Of a DNA stretch of 64,000 nt, positions 25,300 to 33,765 are shown in pieces. This stretch comes from DASYTH01 sp035762905 (GTDB lineage Bacteria > Actinomycetota > Actinomycetes > Mycobacteriales > Pseudonocardiaceae), in contig NZ_DASUCC010000097.1 of NCBI RefSeq assembly GCF_035762905.1, forward strand, positions 248,001-312,000. Reading direction: 5' to 3'. The notes beneath the pieces were generated by a model. That model was given only the letters and a program-made list of their open reading frames with translations, did no database searches and was not told where the DNA came from. How positions within the stretch are numbered: the stretch's first letter is position 1; the number at the start of each line of letters is the position of its first letter. Both the position numbers and the translations under genes were made by a program.

Positions 25300-25631
25300 C
25301 AGCCCAGCTCGTGCAGGCGGGCGTCGTCGATGCCGAAGTGGTGGGCGATCTCGTGGACGACGGTGATGGCGACCTCTTCGACGACGTCCTCCTCGGAGTC
25401 GCAGATGTCGAGGATGGCGTCGCGGTAGATGAAGATGCGGTCGGGCAGGACGCCGCCGTACTCGCTGGTGCGCTCGGTCAGCGCGACGCCGTGGTAGAGG
25501 CCGAGGAGGGACGGGATCTCGGGGTCGCGGTCCTCGACCAGGACCACCACGTTGTCCATGGCGGCGGCGAACTCGCCGGGGATCAGGTCGAGCGCCTCGG
25601 AGACCAGCTCTTCGAAGCGGCGGGCGGACAT
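25293..25631 (-). CDS. Minigluzincin-type metallopeptidase
   Basis: 112 residues. Compact zincin: zinc motif HEIAHHFGID near the C-terminus with Glu catalytic, plus GVLPDRIFIYRDAI upstream. Related to Rv3836-type proteins of actinobacteria, which neighbour pheA and a septum protein as here. Substrate unknown. The downstream-facing neighbour at 25648-26610 ends 17 bp upstream on the same strand, so they may be co-transcribed. Confidence 0.85.
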   Translation of the reverse strand: MSARRFEELVSEALDLIPGEFAAAMDNVVVLVEDRDPEIPSLLGLYHGVALTERTSEYGGVLPDRIFIYRDAILDICDSEEDVVEEVAITVVHEIAHHFGIDDARLHELGWG

Positions 25632-25647
25632 CTGCACGCCCACCGGG

Positions 25648-26610
25648 CTAACCGCCTGAGGTGGACGGCGGCGGGGCGTCGCCGGGCGGCGGCTGCTCGG
25701 CCGGGGGTGCGTCGCCGGCCGGCGGGGCGGCCTTGAGGGTGCCGGAGATGGGCGCAAGGCCGGAACCGTCGGGCAGCCGGGAGCCGACCCGGCAGTCGAC
25801 CTTGCGCGAGCCGGCCGCCCAACTGCGCTCCTCGAGCGGATCCCAGCCGAGGGTGAGCTTCTTGGCGGCCAGGTCGACACCGCCCGAGTACTGGCTCGCG
25901 GCCAGCGCGCACAACTCGGCGAGCCTGGTCTGCTGCGCGTCCACCTGCGGGTACTCGGCCGGGAACGCCTGGGACAGGTCGACGTTGCCGACCACCTCGA
26001 TCGCGTGCGTCTTCTCGCACTCGGTCGGGTCGCCGACGCCCTTCTCCTCGGTCAGCGCGAAACAGGTGCCCGGATCGAACACGTTGGACTGGTCCTGCCC
26101 GGCGGCCGAGCCGGTGGTCGGCAACCGGGTGCCGGTCGCGGTCACCCGGTGCACCCCGCAGCGCAGCTTGCGGTCCCCCTCCCGCCACTGGTCGTCGGTG
26201 GGCTTGAGCGCGCTCACGCTGAACCGGCCGAACGGATCCAGCGCGCCGCCCAGGTACTCGGTGACGTTGGGCGTGCACTTGTCGTTGGCGATCTGCTGCC
26301 ACGCCTGATCATCCGGCGGCGGGGCGCTCTCCGGATTGTCCGCGGAGATCTCCACGCTGCCGGTCAACTCGAAAATGTGGGGTTGCCCACAGTCGATCCG
26401 ATCCAGCGCCCGCGGGTTGTCCGTCGGCCAGGTCAGGCAGGTGCCGGCCGGCGCGTCGAACGCCGCGGTCGCCTCGTCCTCGGTGCTCGACGACGCGCCG
26501 GGAACCGACACCGGCCAGGAGAAAAGCATGGTCGCCGACAGGAGAGCCAGGGCACCAACGAATGCCCCCGCCATCACCAGCCGGGTGCGGATCGTCTCGG
26601 TCGCGGCCAT
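25648..26610 (-). CDS. Septum-formation family membrane protein
   Basis: 320 residues: one N-terminal transmembrane anchor (about 12-32), then two Cys-containing septum-formation-type repeats (GTCLTWP with IDCGQPHIFEL; GTCFALTEEKG with CEKTHAIEVVG), and a Pro-rich tail. Each repeat has the paired Cys pattern and a C(x)nH-E phrase. Resembles Rv3835 of M. tuberculosis. Presumed extracytoplasmic, associated with division; not shown experimentally for this protein. Confidence 0.8.
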   Translation of the reverse strand: MAATETIRTRLVMAGAFVGALALLSATMLFSWPVSVPGASSSTEDEATAAFDAPAGTCLTWPTDNPRALDRIDCGQPHIFELTGSVEISADNPESAPPPDDQAWQQIANDKCTPNVTEYLGGALDPFGRFSVSALKPTDDQWREGDRKLRCGVHRVTATGTRLPTTGSAAGQDQSNVFDPGTCFALTEEKGVGDPTECEKTHAIEVVGNVDLSQAFPAEYPQVDAQQTRLAELCALAASQYSGGVDLAAKKLTLGWDPLEERSWAAGSRKVDCRVGSRLPDGSGLAPISGTLKAAPPAGDAPPAEQPPPGDAPPPSTSGG

Positions 26611-26689
26611 CGGTGCCTATCATGCCCTCTCGCGCGGGGTGACATTGCGATCGGGACAAAACTGGACCCGACGCACGCCCCGCATGGGT

Positions 26690-26695
26690 ACAGTC
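26690..26695 (+). promoter_or_regulatory. -10 element of the YjfM-like operon
   Basis: TACAGT, 16 nt before ATG 26712, leaving room for the ribosome site GGGAG; a leadered promoter, unlike many others here. Confidence 0.45.
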
Positions 26696-26711
26696 CGCGG
26701 CGGGAGTGGAC

Positions 26712-27335
26712 ATGACTGACAAAGATCAGCCGGACGACCCGGCACCCGAGGACGAGCGTCCCGACGACGACCCGGAGCAGCGGCGCGGCCAGATCCGGTT
26801 CCAGGACGCGGAGACCACCAAGCCACGGCCGCCGACGGTCGGCGAGCAGCGCGCCCGGCGCCGGGCCGAGCAGGAGGAACGCGAGCGCGAGGAAGCCGAA
26901 CTGGCGGCGGCCGAGCGCAAGCGCAAGATCCGCAAGCGGATCCTGATCGGCGGCGGCGTCACGGTCGGCGTGGTCGCGCTGGTCGCGGTCTGGTATGCCG
27001 CCGCGACCCCGGACGAGGTCACCGCGAACTGCATCTCCGACGACAGCGTGCTGTCCTCGGACGAGAACTACTGTGACGAGAACTACGTCACCAGCCACGG
27101 CGGCTACCACAGCGGCGGGTTCTTCTTCATCCCGCTGGCCGGTGGCGGCTACCGGCAGTACCACTACAACTACGGCGGCTCGGTCGGCGCGGGCGGCCGG
27201 GTCTCCGGCGGCTCCACCGTGGCGCCGTCCGGGGCCTCGGTGAAGACCAGCTCCGGCAAGACCGTGCAGCGCGGCGGGTTCGGGGTCAGCAGCAACAGCG
27301 GCGGCAGCGGCGGCAGCAAGAGCGGGGGCAGCTGA
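26712..27335 (+). CDS. Membrane protein with charged N-terminus and Gly/Ser tail (YjfM/DUF1190-like position)
   Basis: 207 residues: a highly charged cytoplasmic N-terminus with a predicted coiled coil (EQRARRRAEQEEREREEAE, residues 47-65), one membrane segment (about 76-95), then a Cys-containing, Tyr/Gly-rich extracytoplasmic part (NCISDDS, NYCDENY, HSGGFFFIPLAGGGYRQYHY) and a Gly/Ser-rich tail. E. coli YgiB/YjfM (DUF1190) have the same aromatic Gly-rich outer part and also sit before a glutathionylspermidine-synthase homologue. Its stop abuts the next GTG with no gap. Confidence 0.72.
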   Translation: MTDKDQPDDPAPEDERPDDDPEQRRGQIRFQDAETTKPRPPTVGEQRARRRAEQEEREREEAELAAAERKRKIRKRILIGGGVTVGVVALVAVWYAAATPDEVTANCISDDSVLSSDENYCDENYVTSHGGYHSGGFFFIPLAGGGYRQYHYNYGGSVGAGGRVSGGSTVAPSGASVKTSSGKTVQRGGFGVSSNSGGSGGSKSGGS

Positions 27336-28502
27336 GTGCACCGCGAGTCCGGGCGGCCCCGGCGGGACTGGCGGCAGATCGTCGAGTCACAGGGCCTGGT
27401 CTTCGGCACGCCCGCGCGGGACGGCACCGGCGCGGCGCGGCCGTACTGGGACGAGTCGGTGCACTATGTGTTCGACATGGACGAGATCCTCTCGATCGAG
27501 GCCGACGTCGAGCTGCTGCACTCGATGTGCCTGGACGCGGTCGAGCACGTGGTGGTGGCCGAGCGGTTCAAGGACTTCGGCATCCCGGAGTGGGTGTGGC
27601 CGGGCATCGCGGAATCCTGGCGGCGGCACGACCCGCACGTCTACGGCCGGTTCGACCTGCGCTACGACGGCTCCGGCCCGGCCCGGCTGCTGGAGTACAA
27701 CGCCGACACCCCGACTTCGCTGCTCGAGGCCGCGCTGGTGCAGTGGTTCTGGAAGACCGAGGTCCACCCCGAGGACGACCAGTGGAACTCGATCCACGAG
27801 AAGCTGGTCGAGCGGTGGACCGAGATCGGTGACCGGCTGCCCTCCGGCCAGATGCACTTCACCTGGTCCACGGCCGACCCCACCGGCGAGGACCACGTCA
27901 CCGTCGCCTACCTGCAGGAGACCGCGGCCGAGTCCGGCTTGGACACGGTCGGCCTGGCGATCGAGGAGATCGGCTGGGACCCGGTGCTGAAGCGCTTCGT
28001 CGATCTCGAGGAAGCGCCGATGAGCACGGTGGTCAAGCTCTACCCCTGGGAATGGCTGGTCGACGAGGAGTTCGGCAAGCACGCCGTGGCCTCGCTGCCG
28101 CACACCATGTGGATCGAGCCGCTGTGGAAGATGCTGCTGTCCAACAAGGCGCTGCTGGCCATCCTGTGGGAGATGCACCCGGGGCACCCGAACCTGCTGC
28201 CCGCCTTCCTCGACGACCCCGGCATGCTCACCGAGTACGTGCGCAAGCCGCGGCTTGGCCGGGAGGGCGCCAACATCCAGATCGTCGCACCGGGCTACGA
28301 GACCCAGACCGGCGGCGTGTACGGCCAGGAGGGTTACGTCTACCAGGCGTTCGACCCGCTGCCCGAGTACGACGGCTACCGCCCGGCGCTGGGTGCCTGG
28401 ATCGTCGGGGACACCGCGGCCGGTCTTGGCATCCGGGAGACCGCCGGGCTGGTCACCGACGATGGCGCGGCCTTCGTGCCGCACCGGATCCCGCAACCCT
28501 GA
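27336..28502 (+). CDS. Glutathionylspermidine synthase-like ATP-grasp protein (YjfC/YgiC-like)
   Basis: 388 residues, the ATP-grasp synthetase half of glutathionylspermidine synthase without an amidase domain. Phrases: RPYWDESVHYVFD, YGRFDLRYDG, LLEYNADTPTSLLEAA (ATP-grasp Glu/Asn), MSTVVKLYPWEWL, IEPLWKMLLSNKALL and KPRLGREGANI. YgiC/YjfC homologues ligate an unknown amine to an unknown carboxylate. Actinobacteria generally lack glutathione, so the substrate must differ. Zero-gap after the upstream gene; 43 bp before the DUF350 gene. Confidence 0.88.
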   Translation: MHRESGRPRRDWRQIVESQGLVFGTPARDGTGAARPYWDESVHYVFDMDEILSIEADVELLHSMCLDAVEHVVVAERFKDFGIPEWVWPGIAESWRRHDPHVYGRFDLRYDGSGPARLLEYNADTPTSLLEAALVQWFWKTEVHPEDDQWNSIHEKLVERWTEIGDRLPSGQMHFTWSTADPTGEDHVTVAYLQETAAESGLDTVGLAIEEIGWDPVLKRFVDLEEAPMSTVVKLYPWEWLVDEEFGKHAVASLPHTMWIEPLWKMLLSNKALLAILWEMHPGHPNLLPAFLDDPGMLTEYVRKPRLGREGANIQIVAPGYETQTGGVYGQEGYVYQAFDPLPEYDGYRPALGAWIVGDTAAGLGIRETAGLVTDDGAAFVPHRIPQP

Positions 28503-28545
28503 TAATTCACCCCCACACTTCGCACCAACCGGTCCAGGAGGGTTC

Positions 28546-29013
28546 GTGAGCACTGTTGCATCGACGACCGCCGTCGCGCTTCCCGAGGGGTTTTGGGGTG
28601 GCCTCGGAGAGGGTATCGGCGCGATCGCGTTATACGCCGTCGTCGGCGTCGTCCTGATGTTGCTCGGCTTCTACGCGATCGACTTCACCACTCCGGGCAA
28701 GCTCTCCGATCTGGTCCGGGCCGGCCGGCCGAACGCGGTGATCGTCACCGCGTCCGGCATGCTCAGCATGGCGTTCATCATCGTGATCGCGATCTGGAGC
28801 TCGAGCGGCGACCTGGCCGCCGGCCTGATCCAGTCGCTGGTGTTCGGGCTGGTCGGCATCGTCGCCCAGGTGCTCGCCGTGCGGACGCTGGAGTGGACGA
28901 CCCGACTGGACGTCGGCGCCACGATCGAGAGCGACCGGTTCGCACCGGCCAGCGTCGTGGTCGCCGCCGTCCACCTCGCGCTTGGTCTGGTGGTGGCGGT
29001 CGCGATCAGCTGA
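28546..29013 (+). CDS. DUF350 membrane protein (YjfL-like)
   Basis: 155 residues with four predicted membrane helices (ALYAVVGVVLMLLGFYAI, VTASGMLSMAFIIVIAIW, LVFGLVGIVAQVLAV and the last VVAAVHLALGLVVAVAIS) separated by the conserved DFTTPGKLSDLVRAGRPNA loop. DUF350 proteins accompany YjfM/YjfC-type genes in E. coli. AGGAGGG before GTG 28546 sets the start. Third gene of the operon; it overlaps the convergent galactose oxidase by 8 bp. Confidence 0.85.
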   Translation: MSTVASTTAVALPEGFWGGLGEGIGAIALYAVVGVVLMLLGFYAIDFTTPGKLSDLVRAGRPNAVIVTASGMLSMAFIIVIAIWSSSGDLAAGLIQSLVFGLVGIVAQVLAVRTLEWTTRLDVGATIESDRFAPASVVVAAVHLALGLVVAVAIS

Positions 29014-31501
29014 CCATCACCTGGGTCGACACGCTCGGCACGCCGGTCGCGTCGAGCGCGAACAGCATGTAGTGCCCGGGGACGAGCACCCCGGGGTCGG
29101 CCGGCAGCGGGATCGTGTAGCTGGTGCCGGCCACGGCGCTCGGCACCAGCGGCACGCGCCGCTGGTCGGTGTCCACGGTGTGCGTCGTGGACCCGGCCCG
29201 GACCAAGGAGAACCCGGACACCGCCCGGTCGGTCCCCACGGTGATCACGGCACCGGCCGCCGTGGCCGCCGGGGCGCTGGTGATCACCGGCCGGACCGCG
29301 GGGCTGCCGTCCGGTGCGTACAGGTACGGCGGGGTGAAGATCTGCCCGTCCGGATGGTTGGTCCCGCAGCCGCCGCACAGCCCGCCGCCGCCGGAGAACA
29401 CCCGGCCGTCCGGGAGCAGCGCCGCGACGCTGTGGTAGGTCCGGGGCACCGCCATCGAGGCCATCGGGGTGAACGTCTCGGTGGCCGGGTCCCACAGCTC
29501 CGCGGCGAACACGGCGGTGGCGTCGTTGAACGGCACCGGCCGGTTCTGCCCGCCGACCACGACCACCTTGCCGTCCGGGAGCACCACGCTGCCCGCGAAC
29601 GCCCGCGCGTTGGCCATCGAGGCCACCCGGCGGGCGGTCGCGGTGCCGCCGTTGATGTCGATCACGTAGGCCCGGTTGGTCGCGTCGCTGTCCTGGTAGG
29701 CCGGGGCGCCGCCGACGGTCAGGATCTTCCCGACGTCGTACATGACCGCGTTGCCGTTCATCGCGTCGGCGTCGTCGGCCCGAACCCCGGCCGGGGTGGT
29801 GCCGCCCGCGCCAACGGTGTCGTACCAGTTCATCTGCCGGCTGGGCCCGGCCTGGAACACCCGGCCGCCCGGAGCCGCGAACAGCCAGATGTGGTTGTCG
29901 GCCCGGTAGACCCCGGCCGGGTCCGCGGTGAGCAGCGGGTCGACCGGGGCGCCGGTCAGCCGCTGCCAGCCGGTCGCGGCCGACCACACCTCGCCGTGCT
30001 TGCCGCCGCGCCCGCCGCTCCATGAGCCGCCGATGGTGAACACCCGGCCGTCGGACAGGGTGACCATGCTCTGGTAGCCGCGCGGGATGTTCATCGCCGG
30101 GCCGGTGAGCCAGGTGTTGGCGGCCGGTTGGTAGGTGCTGGTCCGGTCGCTGTTGTTGCCACCGGTGACCATGACGCCGCCGTCCGGCAGCCGGGCGGTG
30201 CCCGGGCAGAACATGTCGTGCCCGGTCTCGGTGACGGTGCGCTGGCTGACCGCGCCGGTGGCCAGGTCGAGCGTCGCGGTCACGGTCTTTCCGCTGCCGC
30301 CGCCGAAGTTGTACGGCTCGAACGCCGACCAGGTCAGCAGCCGCCCGCCGGGCATGAGCGCGGCGGCGGCCGGCACCAGTGGGAAGCCGATGGTGGGACC
30401 CCAGGTGCCGTTGGTGGCCGCGCTGGTGTCCGGCGCGCTGCCCATCAGGTTGATCTCGGCGGCGCTGCTCCACGGACCTCGGTTGCCGGCCTCGGTCAGG
30501 GCGGTGAGCCGCACGTACCGGACCGCGGTCGGCGCGATGTTGATGGTCTTCTCGTTGGTGTTGTTGGCCAGGGTGCCGGTGGCCCGTTGGGTCCACGCGG
30601 TGCCGTCGGTCGAGGTGTGCAGCCGGTAGCCGCCGATGGTGCCGTTGCGGCTGCCGTCGGTCCGCGGCCGGTAGCGCAGCGCCGTCACGGTGTTGGTGGC
30701 GTGCATGTCGATGGTGATCGTGTGCGGCAACGGGTCCGGCGGCGCCGGCGTCCACCGGGTGTGCCACATGGTGGCGAGGTTGCCGTCGATCGCATTGGTG
30801 GCCGGGTGGGCGCCCTGCGCGCTGTCCGCGGTGACCGTCCAACCGGTGCGCGGCAGGGTCGACACCGGCGCGCCGGTCAGGTTGAGCTCGGCGGCGCTGG
30901 TCCACGGCCCGCGGCCGCCGGCCTCGGTGGTCGCGGTGAGCCGCACGTAGCGGGCCACGACCGGGGCGATCGCGATGGCCTTCTCGGCGTTGGTGTCCTC
31001 GAGGGTGCCGGTGGCCACCTGGGTCCAGGCGGTGCCGTTGGTGGAGGTGTGCAGCTGGTAGCCGCCGATGGTGCCGTTGCCGCCGCCGTCGGTGCGCGGC
31101 AGGTAGCGCAGCCCGCTGATCGTGTTGGTGGCGTGCGTGTCGATGGTGAACGTGTGCGGCAGCGGCGCCGGGGGAGCGGGCGTCCACCGGGTGTGCCACA
31201 TGGTCGCGGTGTTGCCGTCGATCGCCGCGGTGGCAAGGTATCCGGTCTCCGCGCTGTCCGCGGTGACCGTCCAGCCGGTGCGCGGCAGCGTGGGATCGCT
31301 GGCCACCGGGATGAACGCCGGCGGGGTGATCATGGCGTGGTGTTGGTGGCCGGCCGGCGGATCGCCCCCCGGACCGGGATCGGCGACAAGGGCGCTGGCC
31401 GCGATGACGGCGGCGCCGGCGATGAGCGTTCGGGACAGGCTCGTCAACCGGCGCCTGCCTAATCGGGTGATGGACCGGGTTCCGGATTCGGATGCGCGCA
31501 T
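29006..31501 (-). CDS. Galactose oxidase (copper radical oxidase) with two CBM32 domains
   Basis: Secreted 831-residue enzyme predicted to oxidise the C6 hydroxyl of galactose to an aldehyde, producing H2O2. Order: Arg-rich signal peptide (about 1-40), two F5/8-type C (CBM32) domains (about 72-210 and 212-345), a kelch propeller (about 355-730) and a C-terminal DUF1929 domain. The cofactor set is complete: Cys432 (DMFCPG) and Tyr476 (RGYQSM) for the thioether radical, stacking Trp494 (GGSWSGG), and copper ligands Tyr689/His690 (RTYHS) and His774 (TTHTVDTDQRR). The spacings Cys-Tyr (44) and Tyr-Trp (18) equal those of Fusarium galactose oxidase (228/272/290). Confidence 0.92.
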   Translation of the reverse strand: MRASESGTRSITRLGRRRLTSLSRTLIAGAAVIAASALVADPGPGGDPPAGHQHHAMITPPAFIPVASDPTLPRTGWTVTADSAETGYLATAAIDGNTATMWHTRWTPAPPAPLPHTFTIDTHATNTISGLRYLPRTDGGGNGTIGGYQLHTSTNGTAWTQVATGTLEDTNAEKAIAIAPVVARYVRLTATTEAGGRGPWTSAAELNLTGAPVSTLPRTGWTVTADSAQGAHPATNAIDGNLATMWHTRWTPAPPDPLPHTITIDMHATNTVTALRYRPRTDGSRNGTIGGYRLHTSTDGTAWTQRATGTLANNTNEKTINIAPTAVRYVRLTALTEAGNRGPWSSAAEINLMGSAPDTSAATNGTWGPTIGFPLVPAAAALMPGGRLLTWSAFEPYNFGGGSGKTVTATLDLATGAVSQRTVTETGHDMFCPGTARLPDGGVMVTGGNNSDRTSTYQPAANTWLTGPAMNIPRGYQSMVTLSDGRVFTIGGSWSGGRGGKHGEVWSAATGWQRLTGAPVDPLLTADPAGVYRADNHIWLFAAPGGRVFQAGPSRQMNWYDTVGAGGTTPAGVRADDADAMNGNAVMYDVGKILTVGGAPAYQDSDATNRAYVIDINGGTATARRVASMANARAFAGSVVLPDGKVVVVGGQNRPVPFNDATAVFAAELWDPATETFTPMASMAVPRTYHSVAALLPDGRVFSGGGGLCGGCGTNHPDGQIFTPPYLYAPDGSPAVRPVITSAPAATAAGAVITVGTDRAVSGFSLVRAGSTTHTVDTDQRRVPLVPSAVAGTSYTIPLPADPGVLVPGHYMLFALDATGVPSVSTQVMVS
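30466..30868 (-). repeat. Second CBM32 domain copy in the galactose oxidase gene
   Basis: Encodes about residues 212-345, beginning LPRTGWTVTADSAQ. It is nearly the same as the copy at 30869-31290 in phrases such as NGTIGGY, LHTST and ARYVRLTA, so it arose by internal duplication. Confidence 0.75.
30869..31290 (-). repeat. First CBM32 domain copy in the galactose oxidase gene
   Basis: Encodes about residues 71-211, beginning LPRTGWTVTADSAE. Partner of the copy at 30466-30868. Fungal galactose oxidase has one such domain. Confidence 0.75.
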
Positions 31502-31680
31502 GGAAGCCCCCAAGGGTCTTTTGGCGTCGTCGCATCGAAAGTCCTTGATCCGCCGCCCGGCGTTACCGGGATCCCGGGGGTTCTCCGGTTTTGTCCGCTC
31601 CCGGTTTCGGCGTGCCGGTCCGGTCCGCCGGGGCCAGGATGGCCCCCGTCGTTGCGCGCCCGGCGTCGGTGGAGGACCAG

Positions 31681-33765
31681 ATGACCGCAACTCTTGCCCG
31701 GTTGGCCGGCGGGCTGCTCGGCGCGGCCGTGCTGCTGGCCGGGCTGCCGCCGCTCGCCCCGGCCGCGCAGCCCGCACCGCCGGCCAACCCGGAACGCGAC
31801 TTCATGGGATCCACGCTGGCCACCCACGAGCCGCAGGCGGTGACCCACGCGGTGGACGCGGCTCCGTACGGCACGCCGGGCATCGACGTCAGCCACTGGC
31901 AGGGCCGGATGGACTGGCCCGCGATGGCCGCGCGCGGCATCCGGTGGGCGTACATGAAGGCCACCCAGGGCACCAGCTACCGGGATCCGGAGTTCGGCAA
32001 CAACTACACCGGCTCGCGCACCGCCGGCCTGCTGCGCGGCGCCTACCACTTCGCCCAGCCGTCGATCTCCGGCGGCGCCGCGCAGGCCCACTTCTTCGTG
32101 GACAACGGCGGCGGCTGGTCGGCCGATGGCTGGACCCTGCCGCCGGTGCTGGACATCGAGTACAACCCGTACGGTCCGACCTGCTACGGCCTGACGCCCG
32201 GCCAGATGGTCGCCTGGGTCGACGAGTTCGCGACCACGGTGCGGGCGCGCACCGGTCGCTGGCCGGTCGTCTACACGACCCGGAACTGGTGGCGGTTGTG
32301 CACCGGCAACAGTGAGGCCCTCGGGCTGCGCACGCCGCTGTGGATCGCCGGCTTCAACGGCAACCCGGTCAACCTGCCGTACGGCTGGACCACCCACACG
32401 ATGTGGCAGTACGCGGTCACCGACATGGATCAGGACGTCTTCAACGGCACGCCGGCCGAGTTGCGCGCGCTGGCCGTGGACAGCGCGGGCGACGCGATCG
32501 CCGCGCACTACGACCGGGTGGGCGGCGCGGCCTGGCTGGGCCTTGCGACCGGCGCGCGGTACGCGGTGGGCGCCGGCTCGGCCCAGAACTACACCGGCGG
32601 CCGGATCTACTTCACCCCGGGCGGCGGGGCCTGGTCGGTCCGCGGCGACATGCTGGACCGCTACCTTCGGGGTGGTGGGCCCGCCGGGGTCCTCGGCTTC
32701 CCGGGCAGCGACGAGCTGTACACCTCGGACGGGTCGGCCCGGTTCAACCACTTCATGCGCGGCTCGTTCTGGGCCGGGCCGACCGGCTTCTTCGAGGTCC
32801 GCGGCAGCGTCCGGGAGAAATGGGGCGGGCTGGGCTGGGAGCGGTCCCAGCTCGGCCACCCGACCAGCGACGAGCAGCGCACCGCCGACGGTGCCGCGTT
32901 CAGCCTGTTCCAGGGCGGCGCGATCTACTACACGCCGGGCACCGGGGCGCACGAGGTGCGCGGGTCGATCTATCAGCTGTGGCGGGCTTTCGGGGCGGAG
33001 TGGTCGTTTTTCGGCTATCCGGTCACGGACGAGACGCGGTCCTCGGACGGGGTGGGGTCGTTCAGCCACTTCCAGCGGGGGTCGATCTTCTACCACCCGG
33101 GCCTGGGCGTGCGGGAGGTGCACGGCGCCATTCGGGACAAGTATGCGGCGCTGGGTTGGGAGCGGTCCCACCTCGGCTATCCGACGACCAACGAGCTGCG
33201 CACACCGGACGGCATCGGCGCTTATAACTTGTTCCAGCAGGGGTCGATCCACTGGACGCCGGCAACCGGTGCGCACGAGGTGCGGGGGCTGATCTATCAG
33301 GTGTGGGCGTCGTTGGGTTTGGAGCGGTCGGTGATCGGCTACCCGATCACCGACGAGACCCCGTCGTCGGACGGAGTCGGGTCGTACAACCACTTCCAGC
33401 GAGGGTCGATCTTCTACCGGCCGGGGGTCGGGGCGCAGGAGGTGCGCGGCGCCATTCGGGACAAGTGGGCGGCGCTGGGTTGGGAGCGTTCGGTGCTGGG
33501 CTATCCGACGACCAACGAGCTGCGCACGCCGGACGGGATCGGCGCCTATAACTTGTTCCAGCAGGGGTCGATCCACTGGACGCCGGCAACCGGCGCGCAC
33601 GAGGTACGCGGCGCGATCTTCCAGCGCTGGGTGGCGCTCGGTTCCGAACGGGGCCGGCTCGGCTACCCGACCAGCGACGAGTACGACGTCCCGGGCGGGC
33701 GGCGGACCAACTTCCAGCGCGGCACGCTCACCTGGAACCGGACCACCGGCGCCGTCACCGGTTGA
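31681..33765 (+). CDS. Secreted GH25 lysozyme with LGFP repeats
   Basis: 694 residues: Sec signal peptide (about 1-27), GH25 muramidase domain (about 64-265) with GIDVSHWQG, YMKATQGTSYRDP and the catalytic acid pair in PVLDIEYN, then seven full and one partial LGFP repeats of about 54 residues (consensus end LGYPTTNE). LGFP repeats anchor proteins in corynebacterial and related walls. It would cleave peptidoglycan (1-4 muramic acid-GlcNAc bonds), in wall remodelling or attack on others. GGAGG precedes ATG 31681. Divergent from galactose oxidase by 179 bp; 3' overlap of 11 bp with lhgO. Confidence 0.93.
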   Translation: MTATLARLAGGLLGAAVLLAGLPPLAPAAQPAPPANPERDFMGSTLATHEPQAVTHAVDAAPYGTPGIDVSHWQGRMDWPAMAARGIRWAYMKATQGTSYRDPEFGNNYTGSRTAGLLRGAYHFAQPSISGGAAQAHFFVDNGGGWSADGWTLPPVLDIEYNPYGPTCYGLTPGQMVAWVDEFATTVRARTGRWPVVYTTRNWWRLCTGNSEALGLRTPLWIAGFNGNPVNLPYGWTTHTMWQYAVTDMDQDVFNGTPAELRALAVDSAGDAIAAHYDRVGGAAWLGLATGARYAVGAGSAQNYTGGRIYFTPGGGAWSVRGDMLDRYLRGGGPAGVLGFPGSDELYTSDGSARFNHFMRGSFWAGPTGFFEVRGSVREKWGGLGWERSQLGHPTSDEQRTADGAAFSLFQGGAIYYTPGTGAHEVRGSIYQLWRAFGAEWSFFGYPVTDETRSSDGVGSFSHFQRGSIFYHPGLGVREVHGAIRDKYAALGWERSHLGYPTTNELRTPDGIGAYNLFQQGSIHWTPATGAHEVRGLIYQVWASLGLERSVIGYPITDETPSSDGVGSYNHFQRGSIFYRPGVGAQEVRGAIRDKWAALGWERSVLGYPTTNELRTPDGIGAYNLFQQGSIHWTPATGAHEVRGAIFQRWVALGSERGRLGYPTSDEYDVPGGRRTNFQRGTLTWNRTTGAVTG
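33055..33378 (+). repeat. Duplicated two-LGFP block, copy A
   Basis: 108 codons from GSFSHFQRGS to ETPSSDGV. Almost the same nucleotide sequence recurs in the next 324 bp. Confidence 0.85.
33379..33702 (+). repeat. Duplicated two-LGFP block, copy B
   Basis: 108 codons from GSYNHFQRGS. Long identical stretches with copy A, notably around the GAYNLFQQGSIHWTPATGAH codons, show a recent tandem duplication. Confidence 0.85.

Noticed and set aside
31566..31577. Palindrome CCGGGATCCCGG in the galactose oxidase/lysozyme gap
   Set aside because: Not placed with respect to a recognisable promoter and of low complexity.
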